64,000 bases of DNA from a bacterium. Its GTDB lineage: Bacteria; Myxococcota_A; Bradymonadia; UBA7976; UBA1532. Under the pieces are notes generated by a model. The model saw nothing but the letters and a program-made list of their open reading frames with translations. It was not told the DNA's origin and did no database searches. Position 1 is the first letter of the stretch. Each line of letters begins with the position of its first letter. Shown one piece after another: positions 24,611-34,016 of this stretch. The stretch lies in assembly GCA_030427205.1 (NCBI GenBank), contig JAUHXC010000038.1, positions 1-64,000 on the forward strand, in the 5' to 3' direction. The position numbers and the translations under genes are program-made.

Positions 24611-27600
24611 CCGGGCGATCGATGGGGACGACGGGCCGGATCGCCGCGCTGATCTGGGCGCTGACCGCGCTGGGCCTGCTCGCGGGCTGCGCCGCCGACG
24701 ACGCCGCCCTCGAATCCCGGCGCTGCGAGGTGCCGGAAGACTGCCCCTCGGGGCGGACCTGCCTGGAGCGCGCCTGCGTGCTGCCCGACGCCGATCGCAC
24801 CCGGACGCTGTGTCAGGGCGCCGAGCTGCGCACGGTGCGGGTGGTCTGTGACGACTATCGCTGCCAGAGCGCCCGCGTCGAGGTCCTCGAACAGACCGAC
24901 TGCTCGAGGCCGCCGCCGATCGTCTGCGACGCCGAACTCGAGCGCCAGATCGAGCAGGGACCGGGCACCTGCGACTCCAACCTCGGGCGCTGCGTCTATC
25001 CGCCCGCGGTGATCACCGACTGCCTCGAGACCCGCCAGCGCTGCGAAGGCGACGCGCTGATCACCGAGAGCGGCGCCGGCTGTGATCCCGATGGCAACCG
25101 CTGTCTGGTCGAGACCGAGACGATCGACTGCCGCGAAGAAGCCGGCTCGGTCGCCCGCTGCGATCCGGACGCCAACCGCTTCCTCATCCGCTCGGCGATC
25201 GAGGCCGACGTCTCGGCGTGCAACCCGCTGACCAACGCCTGCCGTCCGCCCACCGAGCAGGTGGTCGACTGCAGCGCCGACGCCATCACCTGCGAGGGCG
25301 ATACCCTGCAGGTCCAGCGCAACGGGGTCTGCCTCAACGACGCCTGCGTCTACAACGACCTGACGCCGGTGGATTGCAGCGAGGCGCCGGCGCCGACGTG
25401 CGACGGCGATCTGCTCATCGAGCGCGGGACGGGCGGCGTCTGTGATCCGATCGCCGGCGCCTGCCGCTATCCCGACCCGCGGGTGGAGGACTGCTCCCGC
25501 GAGCAGGCGCGCTGCATCGGCGCCTTGTCGGAGGTCCGCCCGGCGAGCACCTGCGACGCCGAGCTCGGCCGCTGCGCCGACGAGCCGACGGTCGTCGATT
25601 GCACCGCCGAGCGCCCGGCGACCTGCGTCGAAGGCGGCCCGCCCGCCGTACGCCGGCACCCGGGCGGCGTCTGCAATCAGGGCTCGGGGCGCTGCGCGTG
25701 GCCCGAGCCGGTGGTCGAGCCGTGCGCGACGACCCGGGTCTGCGAAGGCGACGTCGCGCAGGTGACCGCGCCCACCGGCTGCGCGGCGGGCGCCTGCGTC
25801 GAAGAGACCACCCCCGAGGTCTGCGCCGCGCCGGTGGGCTTCTGCGACGACGGGGTGGCCTATAACTACGATCGGGTCGATCGCTGCGATGCCGACGCGG
25901 GCCGCTGCGTCGGGCCCGAGGTCGAGCCCGACAGCGCCGAGCCCTGCCCCGACGAGCTGTTCTGCGAAGGCAACCGCCTGTTCGGCCCCGACGAGCCCAA
26001 CTGCCTCACGACCGACGGCCGCGCCGCCTGCCGCCGGGTGCAGCTCCTCGACTGCAACCGCGCCCCCGCGCCGACGTGTGATGGCGACCGCCAGGTGGCC
26101 CACGTCGGCCCCGGCGCCTGCAGCGCGATCAACGGCTGCCTCTTCGGCGACGCCATCGAGACCGACTGCGCCGCGTGCCTGCCGGCGGGCGCGGTGTGCG
26201 TGCTGCCGGGCACCGTGCGCCTGCCGCCGACCGCGGTCGACCTGGGCCCGCCCGAGGCGCCGCTGGTGGCCCGCTACGAGGCGTCGCTGGTCATGATGGC
26301 CACCGAGGTCAGCCGCGGCGCGGTGCAGACGCTCGTCGGCGAGGGCCTGCTGCGCCCGCTGCTGGGCGAGGCGCCGGCGGGTTGCGGCGACGATTGCCCG
26401 GCGACCGGGCTCTCGTGGATCGACGCGGTGGCCATCGCCAACGCGTTCTCCGTCCGCGACGGCCTGCAGCCGTGCTACGGCCCCGCCGGCCGGGTGGTGG
26501 GCGGCGCCGGCGGCGATCCGTACCTCTGCGAGGGCTGGCGGCTGCCCACCGAGGTCGAGTGGCTCGCCGCCTGGCGCGCGGGCACCGCGACCCGCTGGCC
26601 GTGCGGCGACGACCCGAGCTGCCTCGGCCCGGCGCTCGATGCACACCTGGACGGGCAAGGCCCGCGCGCGGTCGGCACCGGCGTGCTCATCGACGTCGAC
26701 GACGCGGACGGCGACGGCGCGCGGGACGATACGATCCCGGCCCGGCACGGCGTGGGGCTCTACGACATGGGCGGCAACGCCCGCGAGTGGCTGCACGACG
26801 TCTTCGCGCCGCTGACCGGCGGCCACGAGCCCTACGGCCCGGCCGACGGCGCGCTGCGGGTGCTGCGCGGCGGCTCCTGGCTCACCGGGCCCGCCGGGGC
26901 CGAGGTCACCGCGCGGGGCGGCTTCGAAGCGCACACCGCGATCGAAGACGCCGGCGTGCGGCTGGTCCGCGGGCTGGCCCCGCGCCCGCCGGACACCTGC
27001 CAGATCGATCTGGTCACCGAGCAGGCGATCGTCCGCCGCATCCAGGGGCGGGGCGCGTGCGCGCTGACCCCGGGCGTGCCCTGCGCCTACGAGACCGATA
27101 CGCAGCGGTGCGTCGCGGGCTGCCGCGCCGGCGTCTGCCTGCGCGAAGGCGACGCGGTCATCTCCAGCGTCGACGTCGACGGGGTCGATCCCGGCGGCCC
27201 CGGCGGCCCCGACGGACCCGGCGGCCCCGACGATCCGGACGACCCGGACGGCGAGCCGGAGGAAGACGGCTCGACGCTGCCGAGCCCGCTGACGTTCGCC
27301 GAGATCCCCGCCGGGGTCTTCACCCACGGCACCGGCCCCGACGCGCGGCGCACGACCATCGCCCACGACTTCTGGCTGATGACCACCGAGCTGACCTACG
27401 CGCAGTTCCAGTATCTGCTCGGGGAAGACGGCCTCGAAGAGTCGAACTTCGCGCTGCAGGTGATGCGCACGCTGATCGCCGAGCGGCTGCAGGACTGCTT
27501 CGACAACCCGGCGAGCTGCCTGGCGGTGCCCGCCTTCGGGCTGCAGTGGCTCGACGCGGTGCGCATCGCCAACAACCTGTCGGTCTCCGAGGGGCTGCCG

Positions 27601-28995
27601 CCGTGTTATGCCGCCGACGGCCGGGTCATCGACGGCGGCGACACCGGCGATCCGCAGCTCTGCCTGGGCTATCGCCTGCCCACCGAGGCCGAGTGGACCT
27701 ACGCCGCCCGCGCCGGCGGCACCGGCACCTGGACCTGCGGCGACGACCCGCTGTGCCTGGGCCAGAGCGCCACCTACCGCGCCAACTCCGGCGACCGGGT
27801 CGATGACCCCGCCGACTGCCCGTGCCGCGGGGCCGGCTGCCCGCTGTGGAGCGACGGCGACATCTGCCACCTGCTCGCGGGCGTCGAGGCCCACCCGGCC
27901 AACGCCTGGGGCCTCAGCGGCATGACCGGCAACGTGCCCGAGTGGGTCGCCGACTTCGACGGCGGCGAAGGCCCGGCGCTGGGCGGGCGCGACCCGTATC
28001 GCCCCTACGCCGAAGGGCGGCGGCCGGTGCTCAAGGGCGGCGCGTGGTACGAGCGCAGCGACGCCCTGCGGCTCGACGCCCGGGCGGTGCCCGCCGACGC
28101 GGTCTTCCCCGGCGCCGCCGCGGGCCTGCGGCTGGCCCGCACGGTGCCCGCCGCCGAGCTGTCGACCACCACGATCGTCGGCCCGCGCAGCGCCGGCGAC
28201 ATCACCGTGACCGGCAGCTTCGAGATCTCGACCCACGAGATCACCCGGGCGCTCGCGGTGCAGCTCGGCGCCCGCGACCTCTCCGGCTTCGGCGACTGCG
28301 GCCCGGACTGCTCGATCAACTGGATCGACCGCCGCCAGGCCACCGCGGTGGCCAACGCCCTCTCGGCGCGCCACGGATTGCAGCCGTGCTACACCGACGA
28401 CGGCGCCGTCCGGGCGTCGGCCGATGACGACCCCTATCGCTGCGCGGGCTGGCGGCTGCCCACCGAGGCCGAGTGGCGGGTGCTCGCCCCCTGCGACGGC
28501 GACTGCGCCGCCGAGCAGGCGTGGACCCTGTGCACCAGCGGCTTCGAAGACGACCCCGCGCTCGACAGCGGCCGCTGCAGCTGCGAGCCGGGCACCTACG
28601 CCATGGCCATCGAAGCCTGCGGCTTCCCCGCCGACGCCCTGCCCCACCCCGCCTGCGCCGCGGCCGAGAGCGCGACGCCGGCCTGCTTCGGGCCGCGCCC
28701 GGTGGGCACCCGCCCGCCCGACGCCGACGGGCTCTACGACCGGGCGGGCAACCTCGCCGAGTGGCTGCACGACCACTGGCGCGCCGAGCCGCCCAGCGGG
28801 ATCGACCCCTACGTGCCGATCGCGCCGGGGCGGGTGCTGTGCGACGATGAGGTCGTGGACGACTGTTTCACCGTGATCGGCGGCAGCTGGGCTGACCCGC
28901 CGACGGCCATCGACGAGCGCCGCCCGCAGCTCGACCCCGACGACCGGACCGGCTTCCGGCTCGTCCGCCGCCTGCCCGACGGCGCCGCCGAATGA
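24607..28995 (+). CDS. Large Cys-rich lipoprotein with three SUMF1/FGE-like domains
   Basis: A 1462-aa lipoprotein (lipobox LLAGC). GTG 24607 overlaps the upstream stop by 4 bases; an ATG at 24622 is an alternative start. Residues ~35-530 are a run of about ten Cys-rich repeats (pattern CEGDxL...GxCDxxxxxCxYP...VDC). Three FGE-sulfatase-like domains follow at ~531-795, ~898-1180 and ~1186-1461, each with YRLPTEAEW-type, GNxxEW and GGSW/GGAW motifs, and a Gly/Pro/Asp linker before the second. The C-terminal Cys pair that catalyses formylglycine formation in true FGE is absent from all three. They are therefore probably binding or structural modules rather than sulfatase activators. Coupled at both ends to neighbours. 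Confidence 0.88.
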   Translation: MTGRSMGTTGRIAALIWALTALGLLAGCAADDAALESRRCEVPEDCPSGRTCLERACVLPDADRTRTLCQGAELRTVRVVCDDYRCQSARVEVLEQTDCSRPPPIVCDAELERQIEQGPGTCDSNLGRCVYPPAVITDCLETRQRCEGDALITESGAGCDPDGNRCLVETETIDCREEAGSVARCDPDANRFLIRSAIEADVSACNPLTNACRPPTEQVVDCSADAITCEGDTLQVQRNGVCLNDACVYNDLTPVDCSEAPAPTCDGDLLIERGTGGVCDPIAGACRYPDPRVEDCSREQARCIGALSEVRPASTCDAELGRCADEPTVVDCTAERPATCVEGGPPAVRRHPGGVCNQGSGRCAWPEPVVEPCATTRVCEGDVAQVTAPTGCAAGACVEETTPEVCAAPVGFCDDGVAYNYDRVDRCDADAGRCVGPEVEPDSAEPCPDELFCEGNRLFGPDEPNCLTTDGRAACRRVQLLDCNRAPAPTCDGDRQVAHVGPGACSAINGCLFGDAIETDCAACLPAGAVCVLPGTVRLPPTAVDLGPPEAPLVARYEASLVMMATEVSRGAVQTLVGEGLLRPLLGEAPAGCGDDCPATGLSWIDAVAIANAFSVRDGLQPCYGPAGRVVGGAGGDPYLCEGWRLPTEVEWLAAWRAGTATRWPCGDDPSCLGPALDAHLDGQGPRAVGTGVLIDVDDADGDGARDDTIPARHGVGLYDMGGNAREWLHDVFAPLTGGHEPYGPADGALRVLRGGSWLTGPAGAEVTARGGFEAHTAIEDAGVRLVRGLAPRPPDTCQIDLVTEQAIVRRIQGRGACALTPGVPCAYETDTQRCVAGCRAGVCLREGDAVISSVDVDGVDPGGPGGPDGPGGPDDPDDPDGEPEEDGSTLPSPLTFAEIPAGVFTHGTGPDARRTTIAHDFWLMTTELTYAQFQYLLGEDGLEESNFALQVMRTLIAERLQDCFDNPASCLAVPAFGLQWLDAVRIANNLSVSEGLPPCYAADGRVIDGGDTGDPQLCLGYRLPTEAEWTYAARAGGTGTWTCGDDPLCLGQSATYRANSGDRVDDPADCPCRGAGCPLWSDGDICHLLAGVEAHPANAWGLSGMTGNVPEWVADFDGGEGPALGGRDPYRPYAEGRRPVLKGGAWYERSDALRLDARAVPADAVFPGAAAGLRLARTVPAAELSTTTIVGPRSAGDITVTGSFEISTHEITRALAVQLGARDLSGFGDCGPDCSINWIDRRQATAVANALSARHGLQPCYTDDGAVRASADDDPYRCAGWRLPTEAEWRVLAPCDGDCAAEQAWTLCTSGFEDDPALDSGRCSCEPGTYAMAIEACGFPADALPHPACAAAESATPACFGPRPVGTRPPDADGLYDRAGNLAEWLHDHWRAEPPSGIDPYVPIAPGRVLCDDEVVDDCFTVIGGSWADPPTAIDERRPQLDPDDRTGFRLVRRLPDGAAE

Positions 28996-29957
28996 TGAGC
29001 GTTGCGACCACGCTGCCACGGCGCCTCGGCGCGCTGATCGGGCTGCTGTCGATCGCGCTCGCCGCGCCGGCCGCCGCCCAGATCACCGTGCCGCCGACCA
29101 TCGAACCCAGCGCCTCGCAGGAAGACGCCCTGCGCCGGGGCACCGAGGCCTATCGCACCAAGGACTTCCGCGCCGCGGTCAAGGCCTACGACGAGGCGCT
29201 CGCCATCGGCCCGCTCAACATCGCGCTGCTCAACAAGGGCCGCGCGCTGCAGCGCCTCGGCCAGTGCAACGGCGCCGCCAACGCCTATGTGCGGGTGCTC
29301 GACGCGCCGGCGGTCACCGAGCCCAGCCCCGATACCGTGCGCGGCGCGCTGACCCGCTATCAGCAGGAGCTGGCCAACGAGTGCCCCGGCACCCTGGTGG
29401 TCACCTGCGACCCGATGGGCGCCAAGCTGCAGTTCGTCGATACGCCCGAGCGCCCTGCGGCCGATCTGCCGCGCATCGGCTGCGGCACGCTGGTGGAGCT
29501 GCCGCCCGGCCCCTACACCATCATCGCCCGGGCCCATCAGCAGATCGAGCGCCACCGGATCACCATCGTCGGGGTGCAGACCCAGACCCTGGCGATTCAG
29601 ATCACGCCGCTGAGCGAGCTCGACCCGGGCCTCTCGACCCGCGACCTCTTCGGCTGGAGCGCGCTCGGCCTCTCGGCGGTGGGGCTCGCCGCCGGCGTGC
29701 TCGGCACGGTGCAGCTCACCGCCGAGAACGAGACGATGGAGCAGCTCGCCGCCCGCCCCACCGTCAGCCGCACCGAGCTCGACGAAGCCATCGACCGGGC
29801 GCAGCTCTACCAGATCGTGCAGTGGAGCGGCTACGCGGTGGCGGTCGCGGCGGGGGTCGCCGGGCTCCTGCTGCTCGAGCCGGGCGACGACAGCCCGACC
29901 CTGACCCCGGCCGCCGGCCGCGGACGGGCCGGCGCCCTGCTGACGATCCCCTTCTGA
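28992..29957 (+). CDS. TPR/PEGA-like membrane protein
   Basis: A 321-aa protein whose ATG 28992 overlaps the previous stop (ATGA); an adjacent ATG at 28995 is possible. The signal peptide ends APAAAQ. Residues ~40-125 contain TPR-like helices (RRGTEAYRTKDFRAAVKAYD, NKGRALQRLGQCNGAANAY). Residues ~135-205 form a PEGA-like beta domain (GTLVVTCDPMGAKLQF, VELPPGPYTI). The C-terminus has two hydrophobic segments (FGWSALGLSAVGLAAGVLG, and SGYAVAVAAGVAGLLLL). This architecture recurs in deltaproteobacterial operons with surface lipoproteins. It may anchor or assemble the two calcium/FGE lipoproteins encoded just upstream. Confidence 0.82.
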   Translation: MMSVATTLPRRLGALIGLLSIALAAPAAAQITVPPTIEPSASQEDALRRGTEAYRTKDFRAAVKAYDEALAIGPLNIALLNKGRALQRLGQCNGAANAYVRVLDAPAVTEPSPDTVRGALTRYQQELANECPGTLVVTCDPMGAKLQFVDTPERPAADLPRIGCGTLVELPPGPYTIIARAHQQIERHRITIVGVQTQTLAIQITPLSELDPGLSTRDLFGWSALGLSAVGLAAGVLGTVQLTAENETMEQLAARPTVSRTELDEAIDRAQLYQIVQWSGYAVAVAAGVAGLLLLEPGDDSPTLTPAAGRGRAGALLTIPF

Positions 29958-29970
29958 CCCGCGCCGCCCG

Positions 29971-29997
29971 CCGCTGACCGCGCTCGGTCGTCAGCGG
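29971..29997 (+). terminator. Hairpin after the three-gene lipoprotein operon
   Basis: CCGCTGAC (29971-29978) pairs with GTCAGCGG (29990-29997) across an 11-nt loop, 13 bases after the last stop. There is no T-run, which is common for GC-rich genomes. Confidence 0.5.
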
Positions 29998-30202
29998 AAT
30001 GTCAGGATTCCCCCCAGCGCGCGGCCGCTGTCGCCAAAAAACGACATGTAGGCAGAAGACCCGTGACAAGCGACCACCGAATACGGGACGATCTGCGGCG
30101 TACGGACTGCCACGCCCCTGCCGCGACCCCGCCGCAAGCCCCCCGGAAGGCTGGCGGTCGGGCGGCAGGAGAACCGCAGCCCGCACCGAATCGGAGGTCA
30201 CC

Positions 30203-31213
30203 ATGCTGCGCACGCTCCCCCGGCCGATCACGGCCACCCTGATCGCCCTGTCGGCCCTCTTCGCGCTGCCCGCGCTGGCCGGACCCGTCGAGAAGACACT
30301 GTGCGTCTTCGACCCCAGCGGGGCCAACGGCAACGTCTTCCAGCTCGTCAAGGACTTCTCGGTCGACGCCCTGTCCACCGGCGTGAAGTTCGAGCTCAAG
30401 CCCTATACCGACGAAGCCACCGCCGCCCGCGACTTCCAGGCGGGCCAATGCGACGCCGCGCTGCTCACCGGCACCCGCCTGCGGCCTTTTCAGCCTTTCA
30501 CCAGCACCATGGAGGCCCTCGGCGCGCTGCCCGACTACGCGGTGACGAAGCGGGTCATCAAGAGCCTCGCCAAGCCCGCCGCCGGCAAGCTCATGCGCCA
30601 CGGCGAGTACGAGACCGTCGCCGTCTTCCCCGGCGGCTCGGTCTTCCTCTTCGTCGACGACCGCAGCATCGACACCGTCGGTGAGCTCGCCGGCAAGAAG
30701 ATCGCGACCCTGACCCACGACGACGCCGCCAAGGCCATGGTGGGCAAGGTCGGCGCCTCGGCCACCGGCGCCGACATCGGCAGCTTCGCCTCGATGTTCA
30801 ACAACGGATCGGTCGACGCCAGCTACGCGCCGGCCTACGCCTACAAGGCGCTCGAGCTGTACAAGGGCATCGGCAAGGCCGGCGGCATCCTGCGCTACCC
30901 CATCGCCCAGCTCACCCTGCAGATCGTCATCCGCCCCGCCGACGCGTGGCCCGCCGACTTCGGCGACAACCTGCGCAAGCTGGCGGCGACGACCTACTTC
31001 GACAAGGCGCTCGCGCTCTCGCGCAAGTCTGAGGCCGACATCCCGGCCGGCACCTGGATCAGCATCCCCGAGGCCGACAAGCAGCGCTACGACGAGCTCT
31101 TGCGCGAGGTGCGCGAGGCCCTCGCCCCCAAGCCCTACGACCGCAAGATGCTGACCCTACTCAAGAAGGCCCGCTGCAAGCGCGACCCGTCCCGCGCCGA
31201 GTGCGTGATGTAG
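30203..31213 (+). CDS. Periplasmic solute-binding-like protein (DUF6091 type)
   Basis: ATG 30203 has GGAGG at 30193-30197 (336 aa); longer in-frame extensions lack a signal peptide at the start. A clear Sec signal (ATLIALSALFALPALA) precedes a mature protein resembling the putative solute-binding DUF6091 family and, more distantly, TRAP DctP-type binding proteins (TLCVFDPSGANGNVFQLVKD, the ligand-arm LMRHGEYETVAVFPGG, VGELAGKKIAT). Two Cys near the C-terminus probably form a disulfide. No transporter permease is adjacent, so it may feed a distant transporter or act in sensing. It stands alone and is convergent with SelO. Confidence 0.78.
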   Translation: MLRTLPRPITATLIALSALFALPALAGPVEKTLCVFDPSGANGNVFQLVKDFSVDALSTGVKFELKPYTDEATAARDFQAGQCDAALLTGTRLRPFQPFTSTMEALGALPDYAVTKRVIKSLAKPAAGKLMRHGEYETVAVFPGGSVFLFVDDRSIDTVGELAGKKIATLTHDDAAKAMVGKVGASATGADIGSFASMFNNGSVDASYAPAYAYKALELYKGIGKAGGILRYPIAQLTLQIVIRPADAWPADFGDNLRKLAATTYFDKALALSRKSEADIPAGTWISIPEADKQRYDELLREVREALAPKPYDRKMLTLLKKARCKRDPSRAECVM

Positions 31214-31245
31214 GGCCGCCGATGCTCAGCCCGACCCGGCGCGCC

Positions 31246-32865
31246 TCATGAGCTGCACGACAGCGTCGAGCAGCCCGGGCGGTTGCGGGCCCACTCCGGG
31301 CGACGGGCGGCGTACTCTTCGCGGCCCGGCTGCTCGCCGTACGGATCGCGCATGACATCCAACGTCTCGGTCAGCCGGGCCGTATCGCCCTGCTCGGCGT
31401 CGTCGATCGCCAGCTGGGCCAGGTAGTTGCGCATCACGTACTTGGGGTTGACCCGGTTCATCGCGGCCCGGCGCTCGGCGTCGGGGCGGCCCTCTTCGCG
31501 CAGGCGCGCGGTATAGGCATCCAACCAGCCCGCGATGGCATCCCGCGCCTCCTTCGACATGCCATCGAAGTCATAAAATGACTCTCGAATGCCATCCGAT
31601 GCCTTCAAAATGGCATCCGAGTCAGCAGCGGATGCCACATCGGCCAGCTTGCGGTGGAAGATGCAGTAATCGACCTCGGTCTGCTGCAGGGCCGACAAGA
31701 GCTGCCCCACCAGCTCGGCGTTGTGATCCTCGCCGCCGTGCATGCGCTCGGCGATGCCCAACTTGGCGGCCCACATGGCCCGCGCTTCGTCGGCCAAGGT
31801 CTTGGCATAGCGATCGACGCCCGCCTGCAGCAGCGGCGCCTGACCGACGAGGTCGTAGATGCCGTGGGCCAACCGCACGAGGTTCCAGCCGCCGACCGCC
31901 GGCTGGTTGCCGAAGCGATAGCGTCGCCCGTGGGCGTCGGTGGTATTCGGCGTCCAGCCGGGATCGTACGGCTCGAGCCAGCCATAGGGCCCGTAGTCGA
32001 TGGTCAGGCCCAAGATCGACATGTTGTCGGTGTTCATCACCCCGTGCACGAAGCCGACCCGCATCCAGTGGGTGATCGTGCGCGCGGTGCGCTCGGCGAT
32101 CTCGGCGAACCACGCGGCGTAGTCTTCGCGGGTGGGCGCGCCCGAGGCGGGCCACAGCGCGGGAAAATGGGTCTGGATGACATAGTCGGCCAGGGTCTTC
32201 GCGGTGCGCGGATCGTCCCGCGAGGCGAAGATCTCGAAGCTGCCGAACCGCACGAACGACGGCGCCACCCGGCACACCACCGCGCCCGGCTCGGGCTTGG
32301 GGTGGCCGTCGTAGAACATGTCGCGGATCACCGGCTCGCCGGTCGAGACCAGGCTCAGCGCCCGGGTGGTCGGCACGCCGAGGTGGTGCATCGCCTCGCT
32401 GCACAAGAACTCGCGCACCGACGAGCGCAGCACCGCCCGGCCGTCGGCCATGCGCGAATAAGGCGTCGGCCCGGCGCCTTTGAGCTGCAGCTCCCAGCGC
32501 TGGCCGGCGTGCACCGTCTCGCCGAGGGTGATCGCCCGCCCGTCGCCGAGCTGCCCGGCCCAGTTGCCGAATTGATGGCCGCCGTAGCACGCCGCGTAGG
32601 GGTCCATGCCGTCGAGCAGCCGGTTGCCGGCGAAGACTTGCGCCGCCGCCTCGGCGTCCGGTGACGCGGGCAGCCCGAGCAGCGCGGCGCATTCGCGGCT
32701 CCAGCCGAGCAGCGTCGGCGCCTTGACCGGCGTGGGCTGCACCCGGGAGTAGCCGGCGTCGTAGACCTGCCGCCGGTGGTTGCCCTCTTCGGGGTCGGCG
32801 GGCAGGGCGCGCACGAAGCTGTCGTCGAAGTCGATGGCGAGCGTATCGAGAGCTGGGTTCTGCAT
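31246..32865 (-). CDS. selO: SelO (YdiU/UPF0061) protein adenylyltransferase
   Basis: A 539-aa protein from ATG 32865. SelO is a pseudokinase-fold enzyme that transfers AMP to Ser/Thr/Tyr of target proteins in redox control. Family signatures are intact: YGGHQFGNWAGQLGDGRA, LQLKGAGPTPYSRMADGRA, REFLCSEAMHHLG, VMNTDNMSILGLTIDYGPYG, GNQPAVGGWNL, and NPKYVMRNYL. The C-terminus is CSTLSCSS, the conserved redox Cys pair (not selenocysteine). Residues ~405-450 are coded by an AT-rich patch containing the GATGCCAT/ATGGCATCC motif that also repeats in pabAB, giving a locally divergent DSDAILKASDGIRES segment. It is divergent from the lipase gene and convergent with the solute-binding protein gene. 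Confidence 0.95.
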   Translation of the reverse strand: MQNPALDTLAIDFDDSFVRALPADPEEGNHRRQVYDAGYSRVQPTPVKAPTLLGWSRECAALLGLPASPDAEAAAQVFAGNRLLDGMDPYAACYGGHQFGNWAGQLGDGRAITLGETVHAGQRWELQLKGAGPTPYSRMADGRAVLRSSVREFLCSEAMHHLGVPTTRALSLVSTGEPVIRDMFYDGHPKPEPGAVVCRVAPSFVRFGSFEIFASRDDPRTAKTLADYVIQTHFPALWPASGAPTREDYAAWFAEIAERTARTITHWMRVGFVHGVMNTDNMSILGLTIDYGPYGWLEPYDPGWTPNTTDAHGRRYRFGNQPAVGGWNLVRLAHGIYDLVGQAPLLQAGVDRYAKTLADEARAMWAAKLGIAERMHGGEDHNAELVGQLLSALQQTEVDYCIFHRKLADVASAADSDAILKASDGIRESFYDFDGMSKEARDAIAGWLDAYTARLREEGRPDAERRAAMNRVNPKYVMRNYLAQLAIDDAEQGDTARLTETLDVMRDPYGEQPGREEYAARRPEWARNRPGCSTLSCSS

Positions 32866-33104
32866 GGATGCTCGATGTCTGCGGCGACCGCGCGGTTGCG
32901 CGGCGCGCGCGCTGAGACATGCAGGTCTCGGTGAGCGGTCGAGGTCACACCGCCCGCAGCCCGCGCCGGCGTCACATTGCAGCCGGGCTGAGATTCTCAC
33001 ATCAGCGATGGAATTCCGGCCCGCAGGCCGGGCCGGACGCCCGCCAGAAAAGGCTGGTCCGCCGTTTGCCTATGGGTATGGGCATGACCCGACGGAGACC
33101 TTGC

Positions 33105-34016
33105 ATGCTGCGCACCGTGCTCACCGCGCTGGCCCTCTTGCTGCCGACCCTGGCCACCGCCGGCAACTACTGCCGCACCCAGCACCCGATCGTGCTGGCC
33201 CACGGCATGAGCGGCTTCGACAGCATCCTCGGCATCGTCGACTACTGGCACCGCATCCCCCGGGCGCTCGAGCGCGACGGGGCGCGGGTCTTCGTCACCG
33301 AGGTGCCGCAGTTCAACGACACCGCGGTGCGCGGCGAGGCGCTGCTGGCCCAGATCGAAGAGATCGTGGCCATCACCGGCACCGGCAAGGTCAACCTCAT
33401 CGGCCACAGCCACGGCGGCCTCGACGCGCGCTACGTCGCCTCGGTGCGGCCCGATCTGATCGCCTCGGTGACCAGCGTCGGCAGCCCGCACCGTGGAGCC
33501 GAGCTGGCCGACTTCCTGCGGGCGAACATCCGCGAGGGCTCGTTCACCGAGACCGCGGTGAGCACCCTGGCCGATACGCTGGGGCTGGCCCTGGCGCTCT
33601 TGTCGGGCACCACCAACCCCCAGGACTCGGTCGCCGCCCTCGAGGCGCTGTCGAGCGCCGGCATGGCCCGCTTCAACGCCGAGCACCCGCAAGGGCTGCC
33701 CGCCGAGCGCTGCGGCGAGGGCCCGCGCGAGGTGAACGGCGTGCGCTACTACTCGTGGAGCGGCACCCGCCCGGTGACCAACGTGCTCGACATCAGCGAC
33801 GCGATGCTGGGGGTCACCTCGCTGGTCTACGACGAGCCCAACGACGGGCTGGTGGGGCGCTGCAGCAGCCACCTGGGCGACGTCATCCGCAGCGACTATC
33901 GGATGAACCACCTCGACGAGGTCAACCTGATGTTCGGGCTGCGCCACCTCTTCGGCCCCAACCCGGTGACGCTGTTCCGCCAGCACGCCAACCGACTCAA
34001 GAACGCGGGGCTTTGA
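33105..34016 (+). CDS. Secreted triacylglycerol lipase (family I.1/I.2)
   Basis: Four in-frame ATGs exist; GGAG at 33094-33097 selects ATG 33105 (303 aa), which starts a clean signal peptide (MLRTVLTALALLLPTLATAG). It has the alpha/beta hydrolase lipase layout of Pseudomonas/Burkholderia enzymes: oxyanion loop VLAHGMSGFD, nucleophile Ser102 in GHSHGG, Asp in NDGLVG, His in NHLDEVN. These lipases need a dedicated membrane foldase, and the next gene encodes one, overlapping by one base (TGATG). Export would be Sec followed by type II secretion. A GC-rich hairpin (33016-33036) lies in the leader region. Confidence 0.94.
   Translation: MLRTVLTALALLLPTLATAGNYCRTQHPIVLAHGMSGFDSILGIVDYWHRIPRALERDGARVFVTEVPQFNDTAVRGEALLAQIEEIVAITGTGKVNLIGHSHGGLDARYVASVRPDLIASVTSVGSPHRGAELADFLRANIREGSFTETAVSTLADTLGLALALLSGTTNPQDSVAALEALSSAGMARFNAEHPQGLPAERCGEGPREVNGVRYYSWSGTRPVTNVLDISDAMLGVTSLVYDEPNDGLVGRCSSHLGDVIRSDYRMNHLDEVNLMFGLRHLFGPNPVTLFRQHANRLKNAGL

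Noticed and set aside
24526..29019. A 1497-codon open frame on the minus strand opposite the triple-FGE gene
   Set aside because: It is a shadow frame produced by GC-rich codon bias; its translation is a monotonous Ala/Gly/Arg/Val mix without domains, while the plus strand has signal peptide, Cys repeats and FGE motifs.
29999..30202. N-terminal extension of the solute-binding protein gene to 29999
   Set aside because: The extension is Arg/Pro-rich without a signal peptide, whereas ATG 30203 has a strong ribosome site and begins a typical signal.
31246..31275. Possible selenocysteine at the SelO C-terminus
   Set aside because: The end reads CSTLSCSS with ordinary Cys codons and a normal stop; no in-frame UGA or SECIS-like element was seen.
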